Notes under the pieces: generated by a model
Database searches by the model: none
What the model was told of the DNA's origin: nothing
Seen by the model: only the letters and a program-made list of their open reading frames with translations
Part shown: positions 52,773 through 63,900 of the stretch, piece by piece
Layout of the letters: each line of letters opens with the position of its first letter
How positions within the stretch are numbered: the first letter of the stretch is position 1
Source of the DNA: Hydractinia symbiolongicarpus
Lineage: Eukaryota > Cnidaria > Hydrozoa > Anthoathecata > Hydractiniidae
Assembly: GCF_029227915.1 (NCBI RefSeq)
Contig: NC_079875.1
Coordinates: 25,676,001-25,740,000 of the forward strand
Direction: 5' to 3'
Length of the DNA stretch: 64,000 nt
Made by a program: the position numbers and the translations under genes

Positions 52773-54436
52773 ATGGAAACCAACGCAGGTCACTGTGTGC
52801 AGGGTCATAAACATGTGCGATGTAAGATGGCGGATCAAATTACGATCGAAGAGTTCTTACGAGATCTACCTTCCCAATTTCGTCTTGCAAGACGACAGCT
52901 GTTTTCAAGTGATCTCAACGCATGTGAGTATTGGTACCGACGGACAGATGAATATCTTACAACACTGCAGGTGATAAGAAATCGTTTCGAGGAAGGAAAT
53001 GTAAGAGGTACAATCAATGACATTGTTATCAATTTAGATCAAATTGTTTTCGAGATTCAAACCCTTAAAAACCAATTCGACCTACAAGTAAGTAATCATG
53101 ATCCGACACCAGCAGTTGCTAGAAGTAGCTGCCCTAATGGGAGACCACGAAAAATTGTGGGGAAAAATGAGTTGGAACGTCTGTTTTCAATCCATTGTTC
53201 ATGGAGCAAAGTGGCTGAAATCATAGGTGTCTCTAGTAAAACTATATCCAGAAGAAGAGTTGAATTTGGAATGAGCATTTCGGAAAGGTGTGGAGAACGC
53301 CAGTTTTACACCAAAATTAGCCAGGACAATCTCGAAAGTATTGTTCAAGAAGTACTCAATACTTTACTGAATGCAGGAGAATCATGTGATAGGAGCTTGT
53401 AGATCTAGGAACATCAACGTACAACGCGCACGAATTAGAGAAGCTATTGTTGCAGTTGATCCGGTGAGTCGAGCATTACGTAGAACCATCAGCATTGTAC
53501 GAAGAGCATATCATGTGAAAGCTCCTAATTCGCTGTGGTGAGCACATTTAAGTCAATTATATATCTCCCTTGTTACTTGACCGACTACTGAATGAATGAA
53601 TAAATTTTACTTTTAGGCATGTTGACGGACATCATAAGCTTATACGATGGCGCTTCGTAATTCACGGTGGAATGGACGGTTATAGCAGAATGATAACATC
53701 CCTTAAATGTAGCACTAACAACCGAGCAGACACTGTGTTTAAATTGTTCGAGGAAGCTATTCGAAAACATGGATTACCATCACGCATACGTGCTGATTTT
53801 GGCACAGAGAATGTTGAAATTGCACGTTTCATGTTAAGCTGTCCAGAGAGGGGACTAAATCGTGGAAGTATGATATGTGGATTGTCTGTTCACAATCAAA
53901 GGATTGAGCGACTATGGGGTGAGGTTAAAAGCAATGTCGTTCGCCACTTTCAAAATATTTTTTACTTTCTGGAAAGACAAGGATTTCTTGATCCTTTGAA
54001 AGAAGTACATCTTTTTTCGTTACACTACGTATATACAGACCGTATAAACGAAGCTTTGAATGAGTTGGTCAGGGATTGGGCTTTCCACCCAATGTCAAGT
54101 GCACACAATAAATCGCCTCGTCAATTATGGCACGAAGGTATGACAAGAGTGATCGAAAATGATCCATTGTTTCTAGAAGCCGCCCAAGTGCAAAGTTGGC
54201 ATGACTATGGCATAGACGAGACTGCCCCTCTGCCAGAGATAAATTCCGACAACGATGTGGAAATGCCAGAGACACTGTCTCTTTTATGTCATCATCATTC
54301 AGTGATTTTAGGAACTCTGGTCAATTCATTACACGATGACGCAAATGAAGGTATCGACAACTATCTACAAACTGTCCAATATGCACAAGGACATGCCAAT
54401 GATAGTTGCTGCATAGGCATAGGCGAGGGCAACTGA
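52773..54436 (+). pseudogene. DDE integrase-core (rva_4-type) transposase gene, right copy
   Basis: Mirror of 32,491-34,154. Exon 1 runs from 52,773 to 53,537, the intron is 53,538-53,616 (GTGAGC ... TTTTAG), and exon 2 runs to 54,436. The HTH, the three catalytic residues and the single-base frameshift near 53,380 are the same as on the left. Substitutions against the left copy include one Leu-codon change to Phe-type text (DPLFLEA here, DPLSLEA there) and VEMPE against VEIPE. Confidence 0.82.
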
Positions 54437-54734
54437 AGTTTTGTACATAAAGATCAGTAAACAACCTCGTTCCCAGGGCTTTTGAAGGTTTTGTTATTGG
54501 AACACTAATATCTCTGGAGGCCTGAGAACGACATTGTGTAGTGATAACTTTTTGTGTAAAAAATGGAAACAATGATGAAAGTACGGAAATAAAAGCTTTA
54601 GAGTTTCGACTTTATCTACTTTTCCCAGTCCTTCAATTAAAACGCTTTCACTTCACAGGGATAAACGCACATTTCGTTGTTTTTTTTTTTTTTAATGAAA
54701 AAAATCTTTGCGAACATAATAGAAATATAATATA

Positions 54735-57700
54735 TCACAGTAAGGTATACATAAATGAAGCATTGATAACATCACAGAAACTCTCATAAGATTCAAAACT
54801 CGAAGGTAACACAAGTTTGTACATGCACGTATGCGCGAATACTCCATCAGAGGGCTGCTCCGATACCGTCAGTGCTCTTGACAATTTCATTTTCGATCCT
54901 GTGGAAAAAGCTAAGAAATCTTTCAACGTATTCGGAGTTGCATCTACACAGCTACTTCCGAATTTTCATTTTAGAAACGGAGGTAGTTTAATATTTCTGT
55001 AGGCGTTGTAATCTCCGTTCCAACAAACAAATGACAAAACAAATCTTCACACTTTGAAACCATCTCTAGAACATTCAAAGTTTTCAAACCAGATCGAATT
55101 TGGTCTAGAACGAGCGTTCTTTTCCCAATTACATCATGGAATAGAATATTCTGTATGATGCTTTCCTTTGTTTTAATCTATGGAAAAAACATTTACCTTA
55201 AGAAGGAAATAATTGTTTGCGGAAGAAATATGTGCGGAAGAAATTTTTGAGGATTAGGGCCAAACCGCAAAAATTTCTTAAGATGGCAATTTCACATTTT
55301 CAGACCAACTATTCTCTAAATTTGGCAAGTATTTTTATTAATTATTGTGATGAGATTGGAAAACTCAAATTTATTATTTTATCAGGAGATACAGATACAT
55401 ACATCAAGTATTTCGGTTGTTCCAGTTTCATTTAATAATTCCATAAAGCCATCATCGGATGTAATATCACTGAAATTCCCATCATTGATTTGGTTCAGCT
55501 TGAAAGAAAGAATATATCATCATGCATTTGGGAAACACCAAACTGCTCATATCACTGACAAAATTCTGAAAACAATACAGTAGATTCAAATTCAGTAAGT
55601 AAGATTCTGATATTCATAAACACGTTCATTTTTTGTATATGTAAAAACAATAGAAGTACAAACAAACAGTCTTACTAAATCTATATAATGCCTTGTTCGG
55701 GTAGTCGCATCCTCCACTGATAAATGGTATGGTTGAGTTTAAATCTCCACTACATATGTATTTGTACACAGTAGGTGAGAAAAATGCTGGAGCGATCCCA
55801 GTTAAAACAATAGAATGGGATATTATCTTTCCAACCAAGTTCATGATACCAGAAATGGTTATTGCAGCATTCTGAATTGGCATTTTTCGACCAGTCGGAC
55901 CTTCAAATAATGCTGGTATACCACTTCCACCAATTAAAAGTTGATTGAAAACGTCAGTGAAAAACTGCCTAGATACACCACCAGTATCTACTGCTGGTTG
56001 CAATTTGTAGCGGATTCTCAGTTGTACTGATGCATCAAATTCAGAATCCTTATAATATGCAAAGGTATCACCCAAAATGTCCTCAGGCTCAACTTTAAAT
56101 GTTTTAAATTCAGACGTCAAACTTTTTTTTAAAGTTTCCAATGCTTCTTGTCATGATGTTGGAACTTTCAATTCTGCTGCTTGCTGGTCGAGCAGATCTT
56201 CGACCAGATTCTGGAGCTCATGTACACGGTTGGTCACAGTGGAAGTGGACGAAGAAGGAACTTGATTGTCAGTATGAGTATCACTAGTACCAGAAGAGGC
56301 ATTCAAGCTATTACCAAAGCTGAAAATGAAAGAAATCATGTGATATGCCTGCTGCAATCTGGGCATTTATTTCCGTAAAAAAATGTTAATAAAAGATGTA
56401 TTGTACTCTTAGGTTCCAAATAAACCTAAGTGTACATACATACCAACTGTTCATGAAAATATCATCTCCAGGCTCAAGATCAGACAACGATTCAACATCT
56501 GATATTCCTTGCTAAAAAAATGCAAATGATTTGTACAGCTCTGATGACAAAAGAGTCACTCTTTCTGAGAGATTGACAAAGATCGCTTTAGCTTCAAACT
56601 GGCAGCCATTTCTAGTTATAATCATTAAAGGGATCCCAAAGTATTTTTACAAGTTGAATTCATCTGATTAAAAAGAAAAACTTGATTAACATTAAGCAAA
56701 TATTTTCCTGTAAAAGTTGATTAAACCATTTTGAAATTTTAAATTCCTTCCTGGCTTGGCCGCCATTACAACTTTCTTCTCCCCTAAAATACCTTTATAG
56801 AAGCAGCTGATATACCTGTTGTTGTTCCAGCATATCTGTTATCAAGGGTTGTTTCCTTACACTTTCAAATGGTATTTCACAACTGGGACTTAGCCATATG
56901 ATCTTTTGAGAAAATAATCTGGAAATTCTGGCTCCATCAAGCATTTGCCCCTGATTGAGGCATGGTAATTGCAGAGAATTACCCACTGCCAATATTATTG
57001 GGACACTAAAATAAAAAATAGCACATTCAATAGCACCCTGCCTGCCTGGTCTTTAGCATGTTTCTTCCAAAAAAAGACAAATATATAACTGGTGTGTGTA
57101 CCTGATGCTCCAAAGTGTCAAACTGTCAGAATAGCAAGAGAAAGAGAGCAAGAAGGTTTATTACAACTCCACAGGACATTTTTACAACAATATGCAAAGC
57201 TCTATACTTACTTTGGATCGTCTAACAGGTCAAGTTTAGTCTTGAATGAGGATTTCAAAAATTCATGAACTTCACGTTCATCCTAACTTTTATCAAGCTC
57301 CAATTCACTACGAATAAAACCTTGCTCCATAAGTAATGCTTTTCTCTCACCTCGAATAATTTTCGTTTCGTTACTATCGGGTAGTAATACCACTTCTTTT
57401 GTGATAAATTTTGCACTATTGCGACTCCTACCACCACTACCAGCTGCTGATGACTTTTTCTGATATTTTTTAGTGTTCTTCTTTGTTGACTTAGGGTAAA
57501 ATGTATGCCCCCTTCGAAATCTTGATGGTGAATTTACATTCCCCAGATTATGAGTGCTGAGACTACCCATGACTTCTCCAACAGCCCCTGGTGTCGTTGT
57601 GACAGAGGTGGTGGTGGTGTTCTCCTCAACAGCATGATGATGATGATGGTATGTTTCCCTGTCGCTGCTTGCAGCTCTTCTCCTGTACAGACTGGACAGT

Positions 57701-57849
57701 TCCTCTTGAGGCGTATTATACGATATTTTTGTTGTTCGTTGTGGCATAGGAGAGGCTGAAAGTCTTGAAACACTTTCCCTGAATGAAGGGTGTGCTAAAA
57801 TTTGCTCCACAAGTGGATCAAGTTCCACGCGTCGTACCTCCTCCGCCAT
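54735..57849 (-). pseudogene. HECT-domain E3 ubiquitin ligase pseudogene, right copy
   Basis: Mirror of 29,076-32,190. It has the same exon-intron structure, the same TAG (57,283-57,285) and TGA (56,151-56,153) inside the coding sequence, and the same broken C-lobe with the catalytic-Cys context HTCMYKL. Differences are a few substitutions, for example QRTTK here and QRRTK there in exon 1, and QNAAIT against QKAAIT in the HECT N-lobe. Confidence 0.85.
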
Positions 57850-58084
57850 CTTCTTTTTCTTCTAAGCACGTTTTTTCTTTGAGGTTTTTCTTTGAAGAAG
57901 CCATAATGGTTCCTTTATTCATCACAATCATAAAAAGTGGAAAAGAAAATGGAAAACAAGTTCTTAAAATACCATTGCAAAACATTTTGTTTTAGACAAA
58001 CCTTGCACTGATCCATTCGTGGGAGAGAGACCTCTCATGGAAAAAATCTAGTAATTGTGGACGCATATTTGAACAGCTAGATGT

Positions 58085-58345
58085 TGTTCCAATGCCTTCT
58101 AGTCGATCTACAGCGACCATCGCAACGTTGCGCCATGTGTTTGCTACCCATGGATTACAGATAAGGGCCCGGCATTTATTAGTAAAGAATTCAAGGAATT
58201 TCTTCGAATGAATGGAACCAGACAGATTTTGTCAGCACCATATCATCCCGCAACAAATGGATTGGTAGAACGAGCTGTTTAAACCTTTAAGTCTCACATG
58301 CTAAAGCCATTATCCAGAACGCCAGAAAACGTCACCTCAATCTAT
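58085..58345 (+). pseudogene. Ty3/gypsy integrase fragment
   Basis: In one frame from about 58,165 the text GPAFISKEFKEFLRMNGTRQ and ILSAPYHPATNGLVERAV can be read, ending at a TAA near 58,280 and continuing with TFKSHMLKPLS. This is the segment between the second Asp and the catalytic Glu (NGLVERAV) of Ty3/gypsy or BEL-type integrases. The preceding part (VFATHG) is one base out of frame and the DNG motif is damaged. There are no LTRs nearby; the piece is truncated directly before the R2-type remnant. The 57,885-58,084 stretch before it shows nothing. Confidence 0.7.
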
Positions 58346-58347
58346 CA

Positions 58348-60140
58348 ATGGTGGGCATCGATCTGACTAGCCTTCCACACGGTCTCCGTGCACTCCATAC
58401 GAAGAGCTCTCCTAAAACACAGCGTGGACGACCAGACCATCCAGTACGTTATCGACTCGTACTCTGGCGCCACAACCACCACATCTCGTGCGGTCCCAAC
58501 TCGGTTGAGAATATTACCATCTCCCGAGGAGTTAAACAGGGCGATCCATTATCTCCAATTTTATTCAACATGGTATTAAACGAGCTCTTTGTTTATTTCC
58601 TGATTACCCTTCGCCGACGACCTCATCCTCCTATCTGAGACCAAGATTGGCATGGACGTTCTGCTCGACGTAACGACCCAATTCTTTCAGCTAAGAACTA
58701 TGCATATCAATACACGCTTCATTAATGGCGAAGCGGTCGTTTCAACTGATTACGATACGACGTTTAAGTACCCCGGCGTTCATTTTAACCCGAGAACACC
58801 CAGCATCTTGTTGCTCTGCTTTAAAGGCTTAAGAAATCACCTCTCAAACCTTATCAAAAGTTGAAACTTCTTCGAAGCAATCTAGTACCCAAATTCCAAC
58901 ACCAGCTCATTCTTGGTCGAGTTACCAAAGGTTTACTAACCTCCTTTGATCTTTACATTCGAACTTGGGTGAAGGACCTTTTGGGACTCCCTATGGATAC
59001 ACCTACCTCCTACTTCTATGCTAAAACGAAAGAAGGTGGCCTAGGACTAACTTCATGCGAACTGCAGATACCAACGACCTTGCTGAGACGTGTAACTAAG
59101 TTAGCAAACTTAAACGACCACGCAATCCAGGCTCTCCTGACACTGGAATCGACAGATGCCTTGAAGCGTAAATGTCTTACTATATTAGGTGAACGTACCA
59201 TCGAAAGCGCTTTAAAAAAGAATCTTCCATTTAAAGATAGGCTGTACGCCTCTATAGATGGCAAGCCATTATGTGAAATGCAAAACAACCATGAAGCCAA
59301 CTGTGGCAAAGAGGTATCACATCAGTCATCTCAGGGAAATCGTATCGCGAATTTATTCAACTTCGCATTGGCAGATTGCCGACGCTCGAAAACTGCAATA
59401 AGGGACGCGATGTCGATAAGAAATGCAGAAATTGCCAGAGAGTGGGGGAAACGCTATCCCACGTCATCCAACACTGTGGGTTCACTCAATTTCCCTGAAT
59501 ACAAAAACACAATAGTATCGTAGACCTATGCAAGAATATTGCCTTAAAGCATAGACATAACGTCCTCGTGAAACATGTGTTTGATTTCAATGGTCACGAC
59601 TCAAGCCTGACCTGGTTGTCATCAAAACAGACCAGATAGTAGTCATCGATGTGTCCATAGTGACAGAGAACATGCGATTTCAGCACGCTGCTGGATCTTC
59701 GCTAAACGATGCACCTAACCTTAAAAAAGCGCTGTCTGATCGTTTCGAAAATATACTATGTGGAGCCATCATCATCTCGTTACGAAGACTCTGGTGGTCA
59801 CGAAACAACGCATGCCTGCTGTCGATTGGCGGCTCAAAGAAAGACATAAACACGATGGTGGTGAGATCGATCCAGCGCTCAATCTAGATATGGAAATTTT
59901 TCATGCCTTCGACACTATGAACATGGGCAATAAGGGGCATAATATAAGGTAGACCTCAGTGGTCATTTGTCCCGCCAAACGAGGCGAAGAATGCGGTGCC
60001 GTTTTATACGTCTATGCACCCGTGTGCAAGGCGAGGCCCTTAGACTTGGTCTCCAACACGCATGTATAAAATCCGATGGAGAAGCTTCACGATATATATA
60101 CTGTAAATAGAAATGGTTACATAACGTAAACAATTTGTAT
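58348..60140 (+). pseudogene. R2-type (RLE) non-LTR retrotransposon remnant, copy 1
   Basis: Pieces of one R2-like protein occur in order: RT motif RGVKQGDPLSPILFNMVLNE near 58,529-58,588, the catalytic FADDLILLSE at 58,610-58,639 in another frame, the post-RT region KDLLGLPMDTPTSYF and GGLGLTS near 58,975-59,060 (open frame 58,861-59,523), a CCHC knuckle (KCRNCQRVGETLSHVIQHC) near 59,421-59,480 out of frame, and the PD-(D/E)xK endonuclease block LKPDLVVIKTDQIVVIDV near 59,603-59,656. This order is diagnostic of the R2 group. Several frameshifts and internal deletions make it dead. The 3' UTR (about 59,950-60,140) is cut before its end. Confidence 0.85.
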
Positions 60141-60793
60141 ACGGGGCACCAGTTGAACCAGTTTTCACCATTGCTGGTATCAGATTAAAACCTGACCTCG
60201 TGGTTGTGCGTCCGGATAGCGTCATCGTCATAGAAGTGTTCATTGTGACTGAGCTAATGCGCTTTCAGCACTCTGAGGGTAGCACTCTAAGAGATGCTTA
60301 TAATCAAAAAGTCGCATACTACGATCGACCTGGCTTACGAACTGCATTGAGAGAGAAATACGGAACACGAACCGGTCACTGAGAGACATCTAGTGCTCTG
60401 AAAATAACAACACTCTGTTCTCCATTGGCGGTAGACAACGCGATATCGATACAATTGTGGCAAGAAGCATGGAGACGACCGTAAAGATCTGGAAGTTCTT
60501 CATGCGAACAACGAAATGAAGGGGTATAATTAATGGTAGACCCCTACTGGGTCACCAATGGCTCAAAATGGCCATTTGCCCTGCTATAAAGCGAAGATTC
60601 AACCATTGTTTTATATGTCTATGCGCTTGGTGTGCAAGACGAGGTGAATAGAACTTTCCCTCCAATGTCGAAAACATCAAAACTTGGAGAAGGTTTGCGA
60701 TATAACATCTTTCTGTACGTAATATGGTTACATAAATTTTACATATCTGTATATGGGGCACCGCCCCCATTAAAAACGAAAATATACAAGTAA
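60141..60793 (+). pseudogene. R2-type retrotransposon remnant, copy 2 (3' end complete)
   Basis: A second, diverged copy of the endonuclease part starts at about 60,141: VEPVFTIAGIRLKPDLVVVR followed by DSVIVIEVFIVTELMRFQH. Its 3' UTR (about 60,530-60,793) is homologous to that of copy 1 (shared ATGGTTACATAA and GTATA(C/T)GGGGCACC) and extends about 35 bases further to ...ATACAAGTAA, where it meets 28S rRNA sequence. It is missing everything before the endonuclease region. The junction with copy 1 falls inside the copy 1 UTR. Confidence 0.82.
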
Positions 60794-60851
<58 letters not shown>

Positions 60852-60912
60852 ACTGTCCCTATCTACTGTCTAGCGAACCACAGCCAAGGGAACGGTCTTG
60901 GCAAAATCAGCA

Positions 60913-60946
<34 letters not shown>

Positions 60947-60949
60947 TGA
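60794..60949 (+). pseudogene. 28S rRNA gene fragment downstream of the R2 insertion site
   Basis: From TAGCCAAATGCCTCGTCATC onward about 155 bases match the highly conserved eukaryotic 28S rRNA segment through GACTCTAGTCTG. It begins exactly where R2 elements join the 3' flank of their target. The fragment is mutated relative to functional 28S (for example GCGAACCAC lacking one A, ACGGTCTTGGCAAAATC with substitutions), so it is a pseudogene copy, not part of an active rDNA unit. The 28S sequence stops at about 60,949; the upstream 28S flank is absent. Confidence 0.93.
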
Positions 60950-60950
60950 C

Positions 60951-61066
60951 GCTTACAATAACCATGCCAAAAGATGGGACAAGCCAAACTGTTGACAAAG
61001 GACACTCGCGTTTACAATAACAGTGTCAGAAGATTGGACAGGCCTAAGTATTGACACGCGTCACTT
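60951..61066. repeat. Diverged ~58-bp tandem pair
   Basis: Two related segments, from 60,951 (TTACAATAACCATGCC) and about 61,010 (TTTACAATAACAGTGTC), share a GGACA(A/G)GCC ... TTGACA pattern. They directly follow the 28S fragment. Function unknown. Confidence 0.5.
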
Positions 61067-61381
61067 GGAATCATTCATTGCTGCCATACGAGATAAACCA
61101 AACCGCTTTGGGAGCAAAACTTTGAATAACAGACTGCAATTACAAAACATTTCGTTTTTTCTGCAAAAAACGCATAAATAGAGTTCATTTCGAAGTCTTG
61201 ATTAGTTTTGAGATTAATGTCGGCACAACTTTGAAAGTATAGACAATTTCCGACCGTCTGCTCCGGCTGTCTCCTTTTCAAATGTGGGATATTGGCAAAA
61301 TTCTAACTGGTTTCCGATTGTTTAGTTTCTATATGTCGGACAAAATTCCTAAAAAAATATTTTGCCACTTGCAGTTATAAG

Positions 61382-62160
61382 TTGATTGGATTATCACTTC
61401 GGAATGCACAACACTATACAGCCATGACTTTACTATCCGATGGATGGTACCTATATGATGGATTAAAATCCCCTGTGTTATGCTCTGAGCATTACGAAGC
61501 TGTGTACAGGCCTACATATTGTTTGTATGGTGCAGAACCCACCAAACCTTTTTTTAAAAAAATGTATTATACAGAAAACTTCTGTAGCTTATACACATTC
61601 TTTTAGCCACATCTGATAAGGAAAATATTCCAAATAAAACAAATACAGAGACTTCTGAACACCACGAAAACTTCTCATCAGGTAATTATATTAGCATTAC
61701 AACATTTATATACATCAAACAGTGCCTTTTGCTTTTTATTTTAGGACTATTAACACCTTTTCGAGATTTCAATGACAAGGACAAGCACATACAGATTCTT
61801 TCTTGCTTCACAACAACAGAACTTGCATCTGAAGCTGTTAATGGCAATGAAATTGTTGAGGAGCAGGACCTCAAATCATTAAGTGACATTACCTCAGTGT
61901 TAGATAAGTCTACCACAGTGAACCTAATTAAAGAATTTTGCAGGAAATCGGCTTTTACGAAAATTAAAACACTCATGTTGAAGAAAAGAAGAAATCCAGT
62001 GTGGATTTGTAATTATTGCAGAAAGCGTGTTAAGGCGAGATCCATAATTTGTGAACAGTGTTTAGTTTGGTGTCATTTCAAATGCACAAGATTAAACATT
62101 AAGCCAAAAGGAGATTAGTTTTGCAAATGTTGCTGTGATGAAGAACCTGTATATATTGTA
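61382..62160 (+). pseudogene. Broken gene: cysteine-protease-like tail and PHD-like finger
   Basis: The first piece (61,382-61,606) includes NAQHYTAMTLLSDGWYLYDG, which resembles the His-box end of ubiquitin-protease-like (USP/ULP) folds; an acceptor-like CTTGCAG lies just before it. A second piece (61,729-62,118) is helical and then has a PHD-like zinc finger: WICNYC, CEQCLVWCHFKC, and FCKCC. The finger is interrupted by a TAG at about 62,116, where PHD fingers have a conserved Trp. No complete gene is visible. Such protease plus PHD architectures occur in cnidarian transposon-related genes; this link is from memory and not certain. Confidence 0.5.
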
Positions 62161-63440
62161 AATTTTAAACTATACTTAAAAATATATACTTGGATCCTCA
62201 AAATTCTTTATTCTTTAAATGTAGAAATTCCTTGTTTTAGACGCGGACCTTACAGGATCATTAAAACATTAATGTCGTGGTGTTTTATAATGCTTAACAT
62301 CTTTTGCATATTGCTATTAAAATATTTATGTGGCATCTTTTGTATCACTTTTCTATATACCATTTTTAGAGGTTATAAAATGCATGTATAATTCTACTTA
62401 TAGCTTTTAAATCATTAAACATCCCAATGACTTCTTCGGATAAAAAGGTGTCCATGTCACTCACCTCGATGCAGTCTGCGGTGATTGGAAGCTGTACGTT
62501 AACCCTATCGTTAAATGACCATGTCTACGAGAATGTCAAAGTAGATATACTTCAGAACCATCTGTGCAGGGCGGAGTGTTGGGCCAATTAACACGTGTAA
62601 AGTCACTGCCAGAGTCACAAGTTCTGGCGCACAGATCGTTGCTTGCTTTTTCTTATCTACTAATTCGTTGTGAAGTTTTATGCTACAAAGGTAAAAAAAA
62701 TAGCACAAATAAGGGCAAGTGAGCGAACGTCTCCCCCTACTGGACTAGGGTAACAAGTGGGATGCTCAACCCCAAAGACAAGACAAAACGTCAACACCCC
62801 TTGCTATGCTTCTTACATGGTCTTAAAAAAGAGAAAGGAGTGAGAAAACTCCACTTTCACGGTGGGTTGACCAATCAATGGTCAGTCAGGGTAAATTGCA
62901 ACCGCTATGAAAATTTCCTCCCCCGATTTACTTTGTTGCAGAAAAGAACTTCTACTAAAGAACAGTATGTAAGCTGAGCGATGTTAAGTTGAGATGAATC
63001 CCCTGCATTGGCACGATCGTCACACTTAAGCCGTTAAAAGCATTAGAATTTCCTCCTATCACCAAGCAGTAACTTAATAAAAGTGTGTTGTTCTACATTA
63101 CCAAGGGGTACAAGTTGGAACGTTGTCATGCGATCACACAAATGGGCAATCAATATTGGTTATGGAAAGAATGGACGTTCGGTGACATAATTTCATAGTG
63201 TTTTTAGAAAATAATTTACAAAGAGGTGGCAAGCCACCGCAATGATAAACTCAACCTGTTAGGCCTTTGAAAATAAGCTAGAGGTTGTACTCCTCTAGAG
63301 AACATGCCTCAAAATGTACAATTCTTCCTATTTACAAGGAATTAATTAAAAAAAATATAAAAAGGACACAACACATTTGAAAAGATGAACAGAACTTTAA
63401 CTAAGGGCAGGTAGGTTTCGACCCATATTTCTGAACCTAA
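62161..63440. other. Region without recognisable genes
   Basis: About 1.3 kb, moderately AT-rich. A frame at 62,762-62,977 has no domain and looks fortuitous. I see no repeat or RNA gene here. Confidence 0.5.
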
Positions 63441-63447
63441 GTACCCT

Positions 63448-63510
63448 GGATGTCTAGCTGGGTCACCTCGAAGAGGTCCGCGGACGGTCATCAGCAGAAA
63501 CTAGACATCC
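63448..63510. ncRNA. Compact structured-RNA candidate
   Basis: A perfect 10-bp stem, GGATGTCTAG (63,448-63,457) with CTAGACATCC (63,501-63,510), closes a 43-base interior. Inside is a 5-bp hairpin ACCTC-GAA-GAGGT (63,465-63,477), a CCGCGG box and a possible CTG/CAG pairing. On the minus strand the interior includes CTGATGA. The GC content is well above the surroundings. It could be a small ribozyme-like or regulatory RNA, or a transposon end. No known family was matched. Confidence 0.35.
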
Positions 63511-63561
63511 CTATCTTCCTAAAATTAACTTTGACCACTTTCTGTTCAACTGTGCTATTCT

Positions 63562-63900
63562 TTGTTTTTAACTCAGGTAATAAGTGGAGTCGTTACTCTC
63601 CAAAGAGTCCTGAATGAAATGGGGAAGGTTAAAAACTTCCACTTGACTAAAGGAACCTCATTTGAAATCATTTTCTTCTTATTTAAAAATATAGCATGGC
63701 AAGCTGACTCAGTTAAATCCATTTGTATAGATAATTGTTGTCATTCGCGGAAGAAGCCTCAAGAGATTTTTCCAAAGTGTGCTTAACAAGACTCTCTAAA
63801 AAACATCCATTTTTCCATGTGTGTAGGCTTGATTTTTTGACAGAAAAATGCTGTGGAAACAAGTAGAAAAAAATGTACAGCAAGCATTGGACAAATCAAT
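63562..63900 (+). pseudogene. Transposase-like fragment
   Basis: The frame 63,562-63,786, probably an exon beginning after ACTCAG at about 63,577, contains KVKNFHLTKGTSFEIIFFL and SVKSICIDNCCHSRKKPQEI. The IDNCC-x3-(R/K)KK-x2-IF motif recalls a DDE-like domain in uncharacterised cnidarian transposon proteins, where D-N is probably catalytic. After a gap, and in another frame, LTRLSKKHPFFHVCRLDFL follows (63,785-63,850), which continues the same family text. An internal deletion and frameshift make it non-functional. It could belong with the PHD-like gene upstream. Confidence 0.45.

Larger units (their letters stand above)
43997..57884 (-). repeat. Right arm of the giant palindrome (~13.9 kb)
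   Basis: Reverse-complement partner of 29,041-42,944, 16 bases shorter overall. Visible differences include a 14-base deletion in the Helitron N-terminus (near 52,445), two bases fewer in a homopolymer near 54,690, a 12-base versus 14-base patch near 48,499-48,510, and scattered substitutions. Outer end at 57,884. Confidence 0.97.

Noticed and set aside
29041-57884. Transposon with 14-kb terminal inverted repeats
   Set aside because: No target-site duplication or conserved termini are seen, the arms consist of several unrelated dead elements, and the spacer encodes no transposase; a secondary inverted duplication or an assembly fold-back fits better.
63448-63510. Hammerhead ribozyme, suggested by CTGATGA on the minus strand and GAAAC on the plus strand
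   Set aside because: The two conserved boxes are on opposite strands. On the minus strand the next GAAA (in GGTCGAAACC) lies outside the closing stem, and the bases flanking the boxes cannot pair as stem II.
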